26,366 nt of DNA from Nemertoderma westbladi (lineage: Eukaryota; Xenacoelomorpha; Nemertodermatida; Nemertodermatidae): positions 1-26,366 of the forward strand of contig JAUCBJ010001207.1 of the NCBI GenBank assembly GCA_032718475.1, given 5' to 3'. Shown one piece after another: positions 17,333 to 26,366 of this stretch. The position numbers and the translations under genes were made by a program. The notes beneath the pieces are model-generated. The model did not search any database and had not been told where the DNA came from. It was given only the letters and a program-made list of their open reading frames with translations. The stretch's first letter is position 1. Each line of letters starts with the position of its first letter.

Positions 17333-19186
17333 ATGTCAAGCACTGATAGCGATTTGAGTCTAAAGTCAGAACCCCTCACACTGAACCCTGCAGTGCTCAT
17401 ACCACCTGCCACTATGCCTATGATAGCTCAATCAGTTTGCAGTAAGAAAATTTGGGAGCGTTCAAGAATTCAAACCAGGCAGGTCTCCAGGGAGGCGGAA
17501 GAAGCTAGACTTGGCCAGAACCTTTCTGACAAACCAATGGATGGAGATAAGTCACTAATCACCAGGCCACTTTCATGCCCGACAACTGGTACAATGGTAA
17601 GTGAACCCAACACCCATCTGAACCTTATTAACTTTGAAGACGGCATTGGTCAAGGCCAAGGTCAGCCGTTTTTGGCAGATACTTCCCCAATCATGTTTAC
17701 TCACTCCCAAACAAGTAGCGAGGAGGGAAGTTCCGATGCAAGTCAGCAGCTCAGTTTTAATGAGCCTCTCTTGTCTACTCCACAAGTCAGACTAGCTTTC
17801 CTGTTAGAGGAGATAGACAGCTACCGGCATAAGGTTGAAGAGGGTACATTAGCTAAAGAGAAAGCACAACTCGCCAAACAGGAAGCTCAACTTACAGCTT
17901 TCATGGAGAAGGAACTAGCTATAAAGCAGAAGTTAGGCCTACTAAAGCAAGATGAACAAAACCATAAGGAAAGTTCTAGCTTACAACAAGGATGTGATAA
18001 GTCCTATAAGGGTACTTTTACTTCATCCAATAAGAGCATTTCCATGGATGCAGGTGGAAGTGTGAGGAGCTCAAAGAGTAAACGCAGGCAAGCCACCCAA
18101 GTAGTTTTACCAGACCTCCCTCCTCGAGATCGAAATATGATCTCTGGTGATTATGCCAGCATGGTTTGCAGTTTCCACACTGGCGCTGCTCCTAAGCATT
18201 CCATGGAAAAATTGCCAGAGGTATAGAGCCGAATGAGCCTAAGCCTCTAATAATACACGAGAATGTGACAGTAGATAAAATGTCGAATGAGGAGCACCCG
18301 ACACCCGCTTATACACACAGCGCCTTCACTATTAAACCAAACGATAGTGGTGCTTCACCCGAGTTCATTGACTTAGTAGTAGAAACGCATAAATCTGATG
18401 GCCTGCTGAAGACCATGGCAGTAACCTCTTCAATAACCAGCAGTAACTACTTATCTCACTCTATAATCCCAAATGTTAAAACCACAAACATGCATGCAAT
18501 ATACTGTTCAAGTTACCCAAGCCATCCCATCAATGACATACTCCTGGCTACGGGACCGTGGTTATTTATCTAATACAGTAGCACAATCTAGAGAAGGAAG
18601 AATTTATTTTGGTAGTGGGGTCTCACCAATAACTCGTTTGGAAAGGGAACCTCACCCCCCAACCACCTCGAAATATATTCCCCTATTACTTTGAGGGAGG
18701 AGCAAGTCCATGCAGAAAAGCTACACATTAGGGACATGCCAGTTATTGAATTCCCAGTGACAACTGAAGTTGACTCATATCATAAACCATATCATAAACA
18801 CCCATATTACACCAATCCAGATGATAGGCTGCCTCCCCCTGGCCCCGCTATAAAAACCGCAATAGTGCCGGTAACAGGATATCGGGACTGGAATGAGACA
18901 ATGCCGTTATCGCCAGGAAGGCGGAGATTTGTCCCACTATATAATAATGTGACACCCCTCCCTCACCCGGAAGTTAGCTCATGGATGATGTGCCTCGCCA
19001 CAGGGTGACTCACGCTATACCAGAGTTAATGCCTCATCATTCCCAGATGATAGCACACCTAACAATTTTACCAATGCACCATTTCCAGACAGAAGAATCT
19101 ACAAGCTGCATCCTGGCCAGGAGCCAGCTGAAGACCAATTGAAGGTGTGTAAGGAAAAATTGATCTCCATATTGAAGGATAATTAA
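17333..19186 (+). pseudogene. Coiled-coil, gag-like ORF interrupted by about four frameshifts
   Basis: Coding-like sequence runs for 1,854 bp and changes frame about four times: 17333-18226, then 18226-18572, then part of 18473-18690, then about 18667-19013, and finally 19004-19186, ending in TAA. First and last segments share a frame, so the shifts cancel. Several shifts sit beside short homopolymers (AAAAA near 18206, CCCCCC near 18655, GGG near 19003). The first 297 residues are hydrophilic, with a predicted coiled coil at about 150-208 (KEKAQLAKQEAQLTAF and neighbouring text), a basic SKSKRRQ at 247-253 and a proline-rich segment. The later part is proline- and tyrosine-rich. Order and composition recall retroelement Gag proteins, but I see no zinc knuckle, protease or RT. 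It may be a decayed Gag, an unknown host gene, or an intact ORF with assembly indels. Confidence 0.5.
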
Positions 19187-19189
19187 GAC

Positions 19190-20150
19190 CTACAGCAACA
19201 ACTGGTTCTTTTACAGGATACAGCTTGTTCGCGCTTTTAGACCTTTAACAGTTTAACCCACCAATTTTAGGTGTCTTCTAGTTTATAAATCGACTTTAGC
19301 CTATAACAAGTATTTGGTGAATATAAAGTTACATTAGCCGAAGCCAGCCTATGCGCGACCATTCACCCACAGTTAAGGGAGACTGGATTTGGATGCTCTG
19401 ACCTTATTGCGGTGTAGACTTACTGTATTATTCGATTGCTCGTTACTATAATATCTCTGACAAATATTATTTACTTTCGGGAAATATTAACAGTTCCTTT
19501 AGGACGTGGCGCTCTAAGTATGTAAACAGAGTTATGACTTACACTAAACACAACGGGGTGGCTAATGATTTTCGTATAAAGCGCATTCTTTAGGAAATGC
19601 TTTGTTATCGGTTACACTCCTGCACACTACCGCACACTGCTGCACACTGATCTGCCGACCTTCACTAAATTTGATCATATATAAGGAGAATAGCAACTGA
19701 CACATGTAGGGATTATGAAATAGCATTCAATTCACTCCAAAACCACTATAATGTAAGTCGCAGTTGCTACAGGTAACTGGTCCCTCTTACCTTCAGTATA
19801 TCAAGAAGATTGGGGTTTTATGATTATTTATCGATATTCTCCAAATATAACAACATATCCATCAACTTATAACAATTAATAACCAACAGTAAACAGAAGT
19901 AAAATAATGCGGTAGGACAGGTATGTAAGGTGATAACAGTTATACGTTCCTATAATAAAAGCCTTCTAATGTTTGGCTAAAGTCTGAAACTCAGAATAAT
20001 TCCAAAGCCTCCCCGATTTCCCGTAGGCTTCTGTGCAAATAAAATGAAAATCGCTCTGATTGGTCGAGTGAGCCGAACAAAGAAAGTTAAGAAAGCTCCA
20101 CATCGACATCAAATCAGCTGATAGATTTCGTCATCTGAATTACACTGTGT
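19190..20150. other. No gene seen
   Basis: AT-rich with a small GCACACTGC-type repeat near 19620-19650. No ORF, RNA or transposon end is supported. Confidence 0.45.
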
Positions 20151-20164
20151 TAAGAGTATTTGGC

Positions 20165-20345
20165 GTATTGCGGCATAAAATGGCTTGTTATGTCCGCTAA
20201 AGTACACATACAGAAAAAAGGGTTTTTATGTCCGCTAAAACACCTACACAGTACTTTGCGGGAAAAATGGCTTGTTATGTCCGCTAAAACAACTAAACAG
20301 TTCATTGCGGAGAAAAAATGACTGGTTATATCCGCAAAAGCCTTT
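20165..20345 (+). repeat. Four-copy repeat with embedded mini-ORFs
   Basis: The block TGGCTTGTTATGTCCGCTAA or close variants occurs at about 20181, 20222, 20268 and 20319, preceded by GCGG/GCGGGA and A-runs. Two copies encode ATG-ACYVR-stop (20180-20200 and 20267-20287). The second copy supplies an ATG at 20228 that runs in frame into the third. The fourth copy has lost the stop and becomes the start of the 90-codon ORF. Confidence 0.8.
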
Positions 20346-20590
20346 ACACAGCTAATATGCAAACAGATTCACAAACCAATGCTCGAGGGATGCTGATCCT
20401 GAAACGAGTGTCGGATGTGAATGGTATTCACATTCAGACAGAAAATACCATGTATCAGGACATCAACAATTCACAATTGACAGACATCCTATTTAATTCA
20501 TCAGCCATTCAGGCAGACGTATCAAAACACATGGCTCGTACTGAAGCCCGACAGTGTATTTCAACAGGTCAAATAGTGAAATTTGACTGA
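20318..20590 (+). CDS. Hypothetical 90-residue protein
   Basis: The frame has a real ATG at 20318 within the fourth repeat copy (MTGYIRKSLY...) and ends at TGA 20588-20590. The protein is polar with an Ile-rich centre (HIQTENTMYQDINNS). There is no membrane span, signal peptide or domain I recognise. A possible splice donor CAG/GTCAAA lies near 20568, so this could be a first exon. Being short and alone, it may equally be chance. The upstream repeated mini-ORFs would tend to reduce its translation if transcribed together. Confidence 0.3.
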   Translation: MTGYIRKSLYTANMQTDSQTNARGMLILKRVSDVNGIHIQTENTMYQDINNSQLTDILFNSSAIQADVSKHMARTEARQCISTGQIVKFD

Positions 20591-20599
20591 GATGAATTA

Positions 20600-20790
20600 A
20601 AATGGCTATTTTGTAAGGACAATATAGGATCTAAGGTTGAATCAGTAATATCACACCAAGAATCTAAGCAAGGCCGTGTCTAAGATCCAAAGTCTCACAA
20701 CTAGATAGAGCCCAGGATCTAAGTTCGTGTCTACGATCTAAGGTAGCACCCCTGGTTCCCAGACGAGTTCCCCTAGAAACTAATATTATT
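20600..20790. repeat. Dispersed GATCTAAG-type short repeats
   Basis: GATCTAAG or a one-base variant occurs about five times (near 20629, 20658, 20680, 20713, 20738) with irregular spacing. No coding content. Confidence 0.5.
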
Positions 20791-20798
20791 GCTTTTCA

Positions 20799-20910
20799 CA
20801 GCTGGTTTCAGGTGGTTTACTGCTGGTTTCAGGTGGTTTACAGCTGGTTTCAGGTGGTTTCAGCTGGTTTCAGGTGGTTTCAGCTGGTTTCAGGTGGTTT
20901 CAGCTGGTTC
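20799..20910. repeat. Array of alternating CAGCTG / CAGGTG E-boxes, 10-bp steps
   Basis: The 20-bp unit CAGCTGGTTTCAGGTGGTTT is tandemly repeated. E-boxes begin at 20799, 20809, 20830, 20841, 20851, 20861, 20871, 20881, 20891 and 20901, with one degenerate site (CTGCTG) at 20820. CAGCTG and CAGGTG are distinct bHLH or Snail/ZEB-type sites. Function is inferred only. Confidence 0.9.
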
Positions 20911-21600
20911 AGTATTTTAGTTCATACCCTTTATATTTATGTTTTTACGTTTAACTAATATTATACAAAACTTCATTAATTAATAAATGTGGCTTGACTG
21001 GGTGGGTGCACAAGGTGAAATGAAATGAAAGATAAAACCTGGGAGTAATTAATATGAGGTGGTTCAATTCAATTTAGTGACCATTTCTTACAAATGTCTA
21101 AGGATATAGAACTTTGCATAAAGTGGTATCATTATTATTATTATTAGGACTGTCTGTCATTTTGATCGAATTCATAGAATGTCTGAATTCTAACTGAAAT
21201 TTTACAAATGTAAAACAATTATTTTAGCTCTAGCAGAAAAGCCAGTAGTAACAAATTAGCTGAATTCTAGAATTTTCTACAACAAATTTCTTTGTAGTTA
21301 ATGCCAGTAGCTCAAATAGGGATGTTATAGTATTTGGAGTGTGACAGGATCCGTGTTGGCCCCCAGAATTCCAACTGTTCGAAGTTTTAGAGTGGTTTTG
21401 CCATGCGCCACCCCGGCTGATATCTAACCTGACGGATTATCCTGGGCCGTAATGCCGGTAAAATAAACTAGAGTTAATTGGTTTGACTTGATCTTAATGT
21501 TCGATACCGTCTGATTGCTGTTACTGCTAGCCGCCGGTAGATAAGATGATATGTACAGTGCACAGCATGGTGGTACAAAACAATGCACACTCTTTGGGTG
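20910..21600. other. No gene; possible old SINE body
   Basis: (ATT)n at about 21131-21147. The stretch 21340-21480 (with CCCCAGAATTCCAACTGTTC and GCCGGTAAAATAAACTAGAG) is GC-richer and ends in an A/T-rich tail, like a decayed retroposon. Ends are not defined. Confidence 0.35.
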
Positions 21601-21620
21601 TTAAAATTCCAACTGCTTCC

Positions 21621-21721
21621 TAAATGCAGATTGTGCGTCAGACTTCCAACTCGGAGGTCACCAGTTCGATCCCACCTGGAGGTCATTGCTGAACAAAAAG
21701 TTATAATAAATGCAGATTGTG
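21621..21721 (+). mobile_element. 5'-truncated tRNA-derived SINE with 15-bp target-site duplication
   Basis: TAAATGCAGATTGTG occurs at 21621-21635 and 21707-21721. Between them lie 71 bp that start with CGTCAGACTTCCAACTCGG, which resembles a tRNA anticodon arm with a CTTCCAA loop. They continue with the Pol III B-box-like AGTTCGATCCC (21663-21673) and end in an AAAAAGTTATAA tail. There is no A-box, so the 5' half is missing. The minus-strand frame across it (21474-21740) is a by-product. Confidence 0.7.
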
Positions 21722-21739
21722 GCCTACTTGTAACTGACA

Positions 21740-22165
21740 AAGTGGATTACAATAGGTGAACGCACCAATGGTGGCCTGGGGTTGATACACATGCCCCCTC
21801 CCATTGGCCATCCTACAGATCACTCCATGTGGCTATTCCCTAGGGCTATGTTGGCCCCTCCCTGGCTTACTGTAGGTGGACTGATTGGTCCACCTACTAG
21901 CTTGCCTTGCTCTACCCAGGTCATCTAATGTCACTTCCGGTACTTCCAGCCAATATACTTGCGGACTTAATCCGCTAAAATGGAGCTATTTCGGTAACCA
22001 ATTTTGTCTAGTACCTTGGTTTGCCCTTTACTGAGCAATGGTAAGGTACCATCATTATTAGTTCTACTATGATGCAATCTTAGCAGTGTGAAAATGCAAC
22101 AATACTTAATCCAAATAATGCCCAAACGGTGCATATTAATGAATCACAATCAATTTCTCAAACAT
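21740..22165. repeat. No gene; perfect 10-bp stem hairpin
   Basis: GTAGGTGGAC (21872-21881) and GTCCACCTAC (21888-21897) form a perfect stem with a 6-base loop. The area is GC-richer than its surroundings. No coding frame is supported. Confidence 0.6.
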
Positions 22166-22169
22166 TTCT

Positions 22170-22560
22170 TAAATATTTTTATTCATTGATCAAGAAAGAA
22201 TCCAGTGTAAGATTGACTACTGAATGTGATGCTGAATATGACTACTGATGTTGTAGTTGAAATTATTGACATAAATGACCATGACAAACATTCCTGGTAG
22301 GAGTCCTACCATTTGTCCGCCAATTTCACTGCCAATCGCTTAATAAACTGGAACCATTTCACAAAATGCAAAGAAGATTAGGGGGCTAAATGAAGACTTC
22401 ATTGGGGATTCAGGGGGCTCAACTATTGCTTTTGGCATTACAAATATCCATTAAGATCTACTCTCCACTGCTCATGTGGATCTACTGCTAATAGTTGAGA
22501 CAACGAGATTTGATCATCCACTAGAACTGGTACTTCAGTGAAATTATTGACTCAATGTCC
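22170..22560 (+). pseudogene. Weak cadherin-repeat-like remnant
   Basis: In one frame 22178-22224 reads FLFIDQERIQCKIDY. In another frame about 22228-22300 reads LNVMLNMTTDVVVEIIDINDHD before a stop. The order (F-x-I-D, then I-D-Y/R-E, then V-x-V-x-I-x-D-I-N-D-H) is that of a protocadherin extracellular repeat, though the expected proline after DINDH is absent and the segment is too short. GTSVKLLTQC near 22535 may echo a second repeat end. AT-rich chance matches remain possible. Confidence 0.25.
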
Positions 22561-22564
22561 ACAT

Positions 22565-23300
22565 TTATCCGGCTTGCAGTTAGAGCAGTTCTATGCAAGG
22601 CAACCACAAGATTTCCCAATCTCATCCACTAATTATGGTTTAGGCATAAGGCATATGTAGGATTCAGTATTTTCTAATAGGGAGAATAACTGATTACTGT
22701 TAAACTTACTATATAACATGCCGTTAGGTTGATAAATTGGTTAGGACTTTAAATACATTAAAGTCATGAAAAAAATAATGAAAAAAATGCTACTTTTAAC
22801 TCAAACATTAACATAGTTATTAGTGATCTTCAATTTGCCCCAAATGATGACTTTTTAAGTAGGAGTGATGTTACCGCTTTGTTATATGGTTGCGAGTTTT
22901 CTGGCAGTTCTACATATATGCTGCTAATTAAATTACTATTGGGATTGAAGGTACAGGCAAATAATCAGGTATGCATGCAAAACTAAACATAATTAGATTG
23001 ATCGACAGAGTAACAACTGCTTAATGACGTTTCCTAAAGAGAAAATGTTTAGTGACAGACAATGAATGAAAAAAAACCCCTTCATCAGGCATTTATAATT
23101 GCTAAGCAACATCTAATTCGCCTGGATGACAGCTGTATGCGATTATCTCATGAATATTACATCCATCAAAAAAAGGTAAATTCGAAACTCCATTCTGCAT
23201 ATAATTTTGGAATAATCTATTAATTATTAATCTTTACTTTGTCATTTATGTCCTCTCGCACTGCAGATTTGCACATATACCTAAATAATACATTACCAAT
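22565..23300. other. No gene seen
   Basis: AT-rich sequence with A-runs (near 22770 and 23070). No ORF above chance, no repeat pair found. Confidence 0.45.
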
Positions 23301-23310
23301 AGATATACAC

Positions 23311-24569
23311 GTTTGTGGGGCCATCGCGCAGGACGAGGGTCAGTTATTGGATACCGATTAAAATTGAGCAATTCTATCCCAAAATCGGCACTTAAGAAAT
23401 TTAAATAAATAATTAGGAAAATTTAACCAAACTTTTACTTTAAAAAAAACTTTCGCATTGGCAGCTTGGCATCGATGTCATAGAAGTCCACAGTCAAACT
23501 ACTCAAAAAATTCAATGCATTCTTCAGTCCTCGGGTCTCGCTCATCGGTTAGTCCAGTTTGCCCGTAGCGCTGGCGCAGTAGCGATACCAAAAGTCGAGG
23601 TCGCCAACGACACTGCCACAGACAGAGGCGGTGGCCTTGATGGCGAGTTGTTTGAGTACCGGTACAATTCCAAAACGTTGCTGGGTATTGCAGTATTGGG
23701 CTGTTGGGGTACCTAGTGCCTAGTACAGTACTGGATACCGGAACATGCAATAAAGGTCACCTGGTACAACCTGACAATATGTCAGTCTGTCTTAAGTCTG
23801 CATAATTTCAAAACTTCCATGGATGCATGGCTGCCATTGCCGAGCATGATTGGTGGGTGGCGCCAACGACCTGAAGACGGTACCGGTAACTCTGTACCAC
23901 TGTAACAGTACCGGTACCGTACTGTAAAACATTTGTTTAATAAGATTAAGGTACCGTACCGTACCTGGTACATGATATGGCTGAATAGTCGCGATATCGC
24001 AATTCAGACATCACTCAGGCAATTGCAGGACTCCCTACCCTACAGCATGTAACAATACTCAGATAATGCAGTAGCAGTACCACACTGATAGACTGACAAC
24101 CAGCCTAGAAAGCTAAGCCTATCACATACAGCAACAGCAGTGAGCAGCACCGGTACTGAGTACAGGCATCTCAGGGTACCGGTGTCGTACTCTGAACTCT
24201 GCAATCTGAAATACTGGAATGGCTGAAAGTGAAATAGACCTACCACACTTCCCAAGGCCACATTATTGCTGCAATGTACCGGTATTGCTGAATTTCAAAC
24301 CCACCTGATATATCCTCCAGTCTCCTAGCAACCAGCAGATGCCAAGCCTAATAATTTTTGGTTAGATAAATTTATTATAACTGCAAGACAGTTACACAGA
24401 TGCTGCACGACGACCCCACGCAAATTCAACTTTGAAAGTTTCTAAACTTTTGCCAGACTACATGTACCAAGTTTGGATATATTTTATCGAGATTTGGCTG
24501 AGTTATTTACGTTTAAAATTTGACACAACAGATCAACAGAGCAACAGAACAACAAATCAACAGAACAAC
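23311..24569 (+). repeat. Diverged tandem duplication, copy 1
   Basis: Copy 1 of a head-to-tail duplication. Matching markers with copy 2 are GTGGGG-x-x-x-TCGCGCAG-ACGAGG (23317/24577), GGTTAGTCCAGTTTGCCCGT (23547/24935), GTCTCCTAGCAACC (24320/25806), AAATTTATTATAACTG and ACCAAGTTTGG (24467/25948). Offsets range from about 1,260 to 1,490 because of indels. Minus-strand frames here have no recognisable product. Confidence 0.75.
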
Positions 24570-26045
24570 ACGTTCGTGGGGACTTCGCGCAGCACGAGGC
24601 TCAGTTGTGAGACACAAATTAATTGATGCGTTCAATAGCGAAGCCAGGTGTTTTATAGGAATATAGTCAATGCAGTACTCATCTTCATTATAATCATCGT
24701 TGTGCTCGTCCTGGTTTGTATTTAAATATATTTTCTAAACGCAGACTTGCGATCTTTATAACTATCGATGCGTTCAATATGCGAAGCCAGGCAGTACTCG
24801 TCTTCATTACTGCCAGCCGGAAACTCGGAGCAATAGGCCTACTGCTTGTACAATGCGTGTCAATTTCAACACCGCCAGGCACTGGGTGATGGCAGAGTGA
24901 GATTAAAAAGCCGAATTATTTCATTCTAGGTTATGGTTAGTCCAGTTTGCCCGTAGCGGCAGCGATACCGAAAGTCGAGGTAACAGACAGAGGCAGCCTT
25001 GGTTGTGAGTTGTTTGATTTCAATTCCAACACTTTTCTGGGCAGCTGGGTAGACTCTGGTGGTAGTGGGTACCTGAACTAACAATGCCAGTCAGCTGGTT
25101 AGTCCACATAACTTCCATGGTTGCAGTTGCCGAGTCCAGAGTCAATGGATGGTTTGTAGTGGTAGGCCTATTGCTATTGTTGTATTGGCATATTGGTATG
25201 TACTGGTACATCTACATCTGATTATACCAGTACCAGTTGCTGGTGCCATCGTAGTATACATGGCCGGTGGTGCCGTCGTATACCGGTACATAGTCTTTAA
25301 TTAACATATTAATCCATTAACAAGAGCAGAAACCGTAAACGAAGAAATTAATTTTCTTTCATCGCTGACAGGAGCGTAGAAATGCGGTATAGCGCTGTCG
25401 TAGTTCAGTACCGTACCGATAGTTCTGTAGTTGGCAGTTGCTACCAGTCCGGTTCTACAGTCTGACAGTAGTAGGAATAGGAAGGTTGGGTGGTATGGCG
25501 GACGGCGCCAACGGCAGAATGGACCCTCTAAACTAATTCAGGACCACAGTCCAGCAGTCCGCACTGCAGTGCATGGCTAATTAGGGCCTACAGAATTTGG
25601 CATGTCCTGTACCAGTATACGTGATCTATAATCACTGCCAGTACCAGTCAGCCAGTACCTTAAAACAAGGAACACAGTATGGTATTGCAGTATTATCTGA
25701 TTGCAGGATTTCTGGATTCAGGATTGAGTATAGTACCGGTACAGGCAGACAGGCCACAATGGTATTACTGTAATTTCGTCATTTTCCAGAAACCCAGCTG
25801 ATTTAGTCTCCTAGCAACCCGCTGATGTCAAGCGTTGTAATTTTGGATAAATAAATTTATTATAACTGTAAGACAGTTACACTGGTGCTGCACGTAAGCC
25901 CCCAAGCAAATTCAACTTGGAAAATTTCTAAACTTTTGACAGACTATTTGTCTACCAAGTTTGGTTACATTTCATCGAGGATTGATCGAGTTATTAACGT
26001 TCAAAATTGAACACGGCAAAAATAGCGACAATTCAACAGAACGAC
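24570..26045 (+). repeat. Diverged tandem duplication, copy 2
   Basis: Copy 2, with its own internal duplication: GATGCGTTCAAT...GCGAAGCCAGG followed by GCAGTACTC-TCTTCATTA occurs near 24624 and again near 24768, offset about 143 bp. The region is dense in GTACCGGTAC and similar palindromes and has no supported gene. Confidence 0.75.
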
Positions 26046-26057
26046 AGGTTGATTAAT

Positions 26058-26175
26058 GGTACCCCTACGATAAGGCTCACTCACTTCGTGGCTCGCCCCA
26101 CAGAGCAACAGACATACCGATTGAGTTAGTGGTACCTGTATGCTAAGCTCGCTTACTTTCGTTGCTCGCCCCACA
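26058..26175. repeat. Two-copy 73-bp repeat
   Basis: GGTACC...AAGCTCGCTTACTTTCGTTGCTCGCCCCACA-type units start at 26058 and 26131; both end with GCTCGCCCCACA. They lie just beyond the tandem duplication. Confidence 0.8.
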
Positions 26176-26306
26176 CATAACCTATACATACATACACTTT
26201 TCTAAGATTAAGTTTATGTCACACAACTACAGTTCGAGTTAGAGCAGAATGCCTCCTGCTAACTATAGCAGGAGCACTTTTGAGGAAGGTACATCGTGCA
26301 GCTGTG

Positions 26307-26366
26307 TTAACCCTATTAGTACCGGGCTGTAAAATGTTGTACAAATACCGGGGGCCATATTGACCC
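26307..26366 (+). mobile_element. Candidate left end of a piggyBac-like transposon
   Basis: TTAA at 26307-26310 is followed by CCCTATTAGTACCGGG, and then GGGGGCCATATTGACCC close to the window edge. piggyBac-family elements insert at TTAA and start with CCC(T/C)-type terminal repeats. Only 56 bp of the element is visible, so this is a suggestion based on the end motif alone. Confidence 0.45.

Noticed and set aside
20150-20362. 70-codon minus-strand ORF with repeated ADITSHF
   Set aside because: It is the antisense of the four-copy repeat; the repetition comes from the DNA repeat.
21636-21706. Functional tRNA gene
   Set aside because: There is no acceptor or D arm and no A-box; the 15-bp flanking duplication shows a retroposed fragment.
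21474-21740. 88-codon minus-strand ORF
   Set aside because: Its recognisable stretch (SRWDRTGDLRVGSLT) is a typical by-product of translating the antisense of a tRNA-derived SINE.
23499-24261. Minus-strand ORFs of 63-83 codons in the tandem duplication
   Set aside because: They are not maintained in the second copy of the duplication and follow the GTACCGG-rich repeat sequence.

Overview
The window looks like AT-rich nuclear DNA from an invertebrate animal, probably a deuterostome, although phylum cannot be fixed from sequence alone. The grounds are a fibrinogen-related domain receptor, a Penelope-like element, several unrelated non-LTR retrotransposon fragments, a tRNA-derived SINE fragment with clean target-site duplications, long gene-poor AT-rich stretches, many tandem repeats, and an excess of the short palindromes TAGGCCTA and ACCGGT. 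There are no bacterial operons, rRNA genes or CRISPR arrays.

Layout. 1-1730 is gene-free AT-rich DNA ending in a perfect 32-bp AT palindrome. 1789-4657 is a decayed Penelope-like element (RT tail plus GIY-YIG nuclease) between inverted terminal repeats. Its left repeat is split at 1883 by a 1.37-kb insertion that carries two minisatellite arrays and is flanked by the 9-bp duplication TTACTTTAT. 4986-6320 (minus) is the one convincing intact host gene. It is an intronless type II membrane protein of 444 residues, with a tyrosine-motif tail (two NPxY, one YDVP), one membrane span, a stalk of 11-residue repeats and a C-terminal fibrinogen-related domain. 6820-9000 holds a MADF/Myb-like remnant and a LINE 3' end. 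9240-9864 holds tandemly duplicated, frame-shifted sequence that again encodes tyrosine motifs. 10466-11535 (minus) is a LINE reverse transcriptase with YADD motif. 12164-12498 (minus) is the C-terminal end of a second LINE. 13090-16250 contains two inverted partial copies of a third LINE, one of which seems to have lost the middle of its ORF, plus paired hairpin elements and a small inverted-repeat element. 17333-19186 (plus) is a long coiled-coil reading frame broken by about four frameshifts. 20180-20590 has repeated mini-ORFs leading into a 90-codon ORF. 20799-20910 is an array of E-boxes spaced about 10 bp apart. 21621-21721 is a SINE fragment. 22170-22560 has faint cadherin-like traces. 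23311-26045 is a diverged head-to-tail duplication rich in GTACCGGTAC-type sequence. The window ends in what looks like the left tip of a piggyBac-like transposon.

Biologically, the interesting part is the receptor: a FIBCD1-like architecture whose cytoplasmic tail carries a duplicated PTB-binding motif and a p130Cas-type YDVP motif, with a second decayed tyrosine-motif locus 3 kb away. Almost everything else is mobile-element debris and repeat expansion. Only part of the supplied reading frames begin with ATG, so several apparent starts were moved or rejected.
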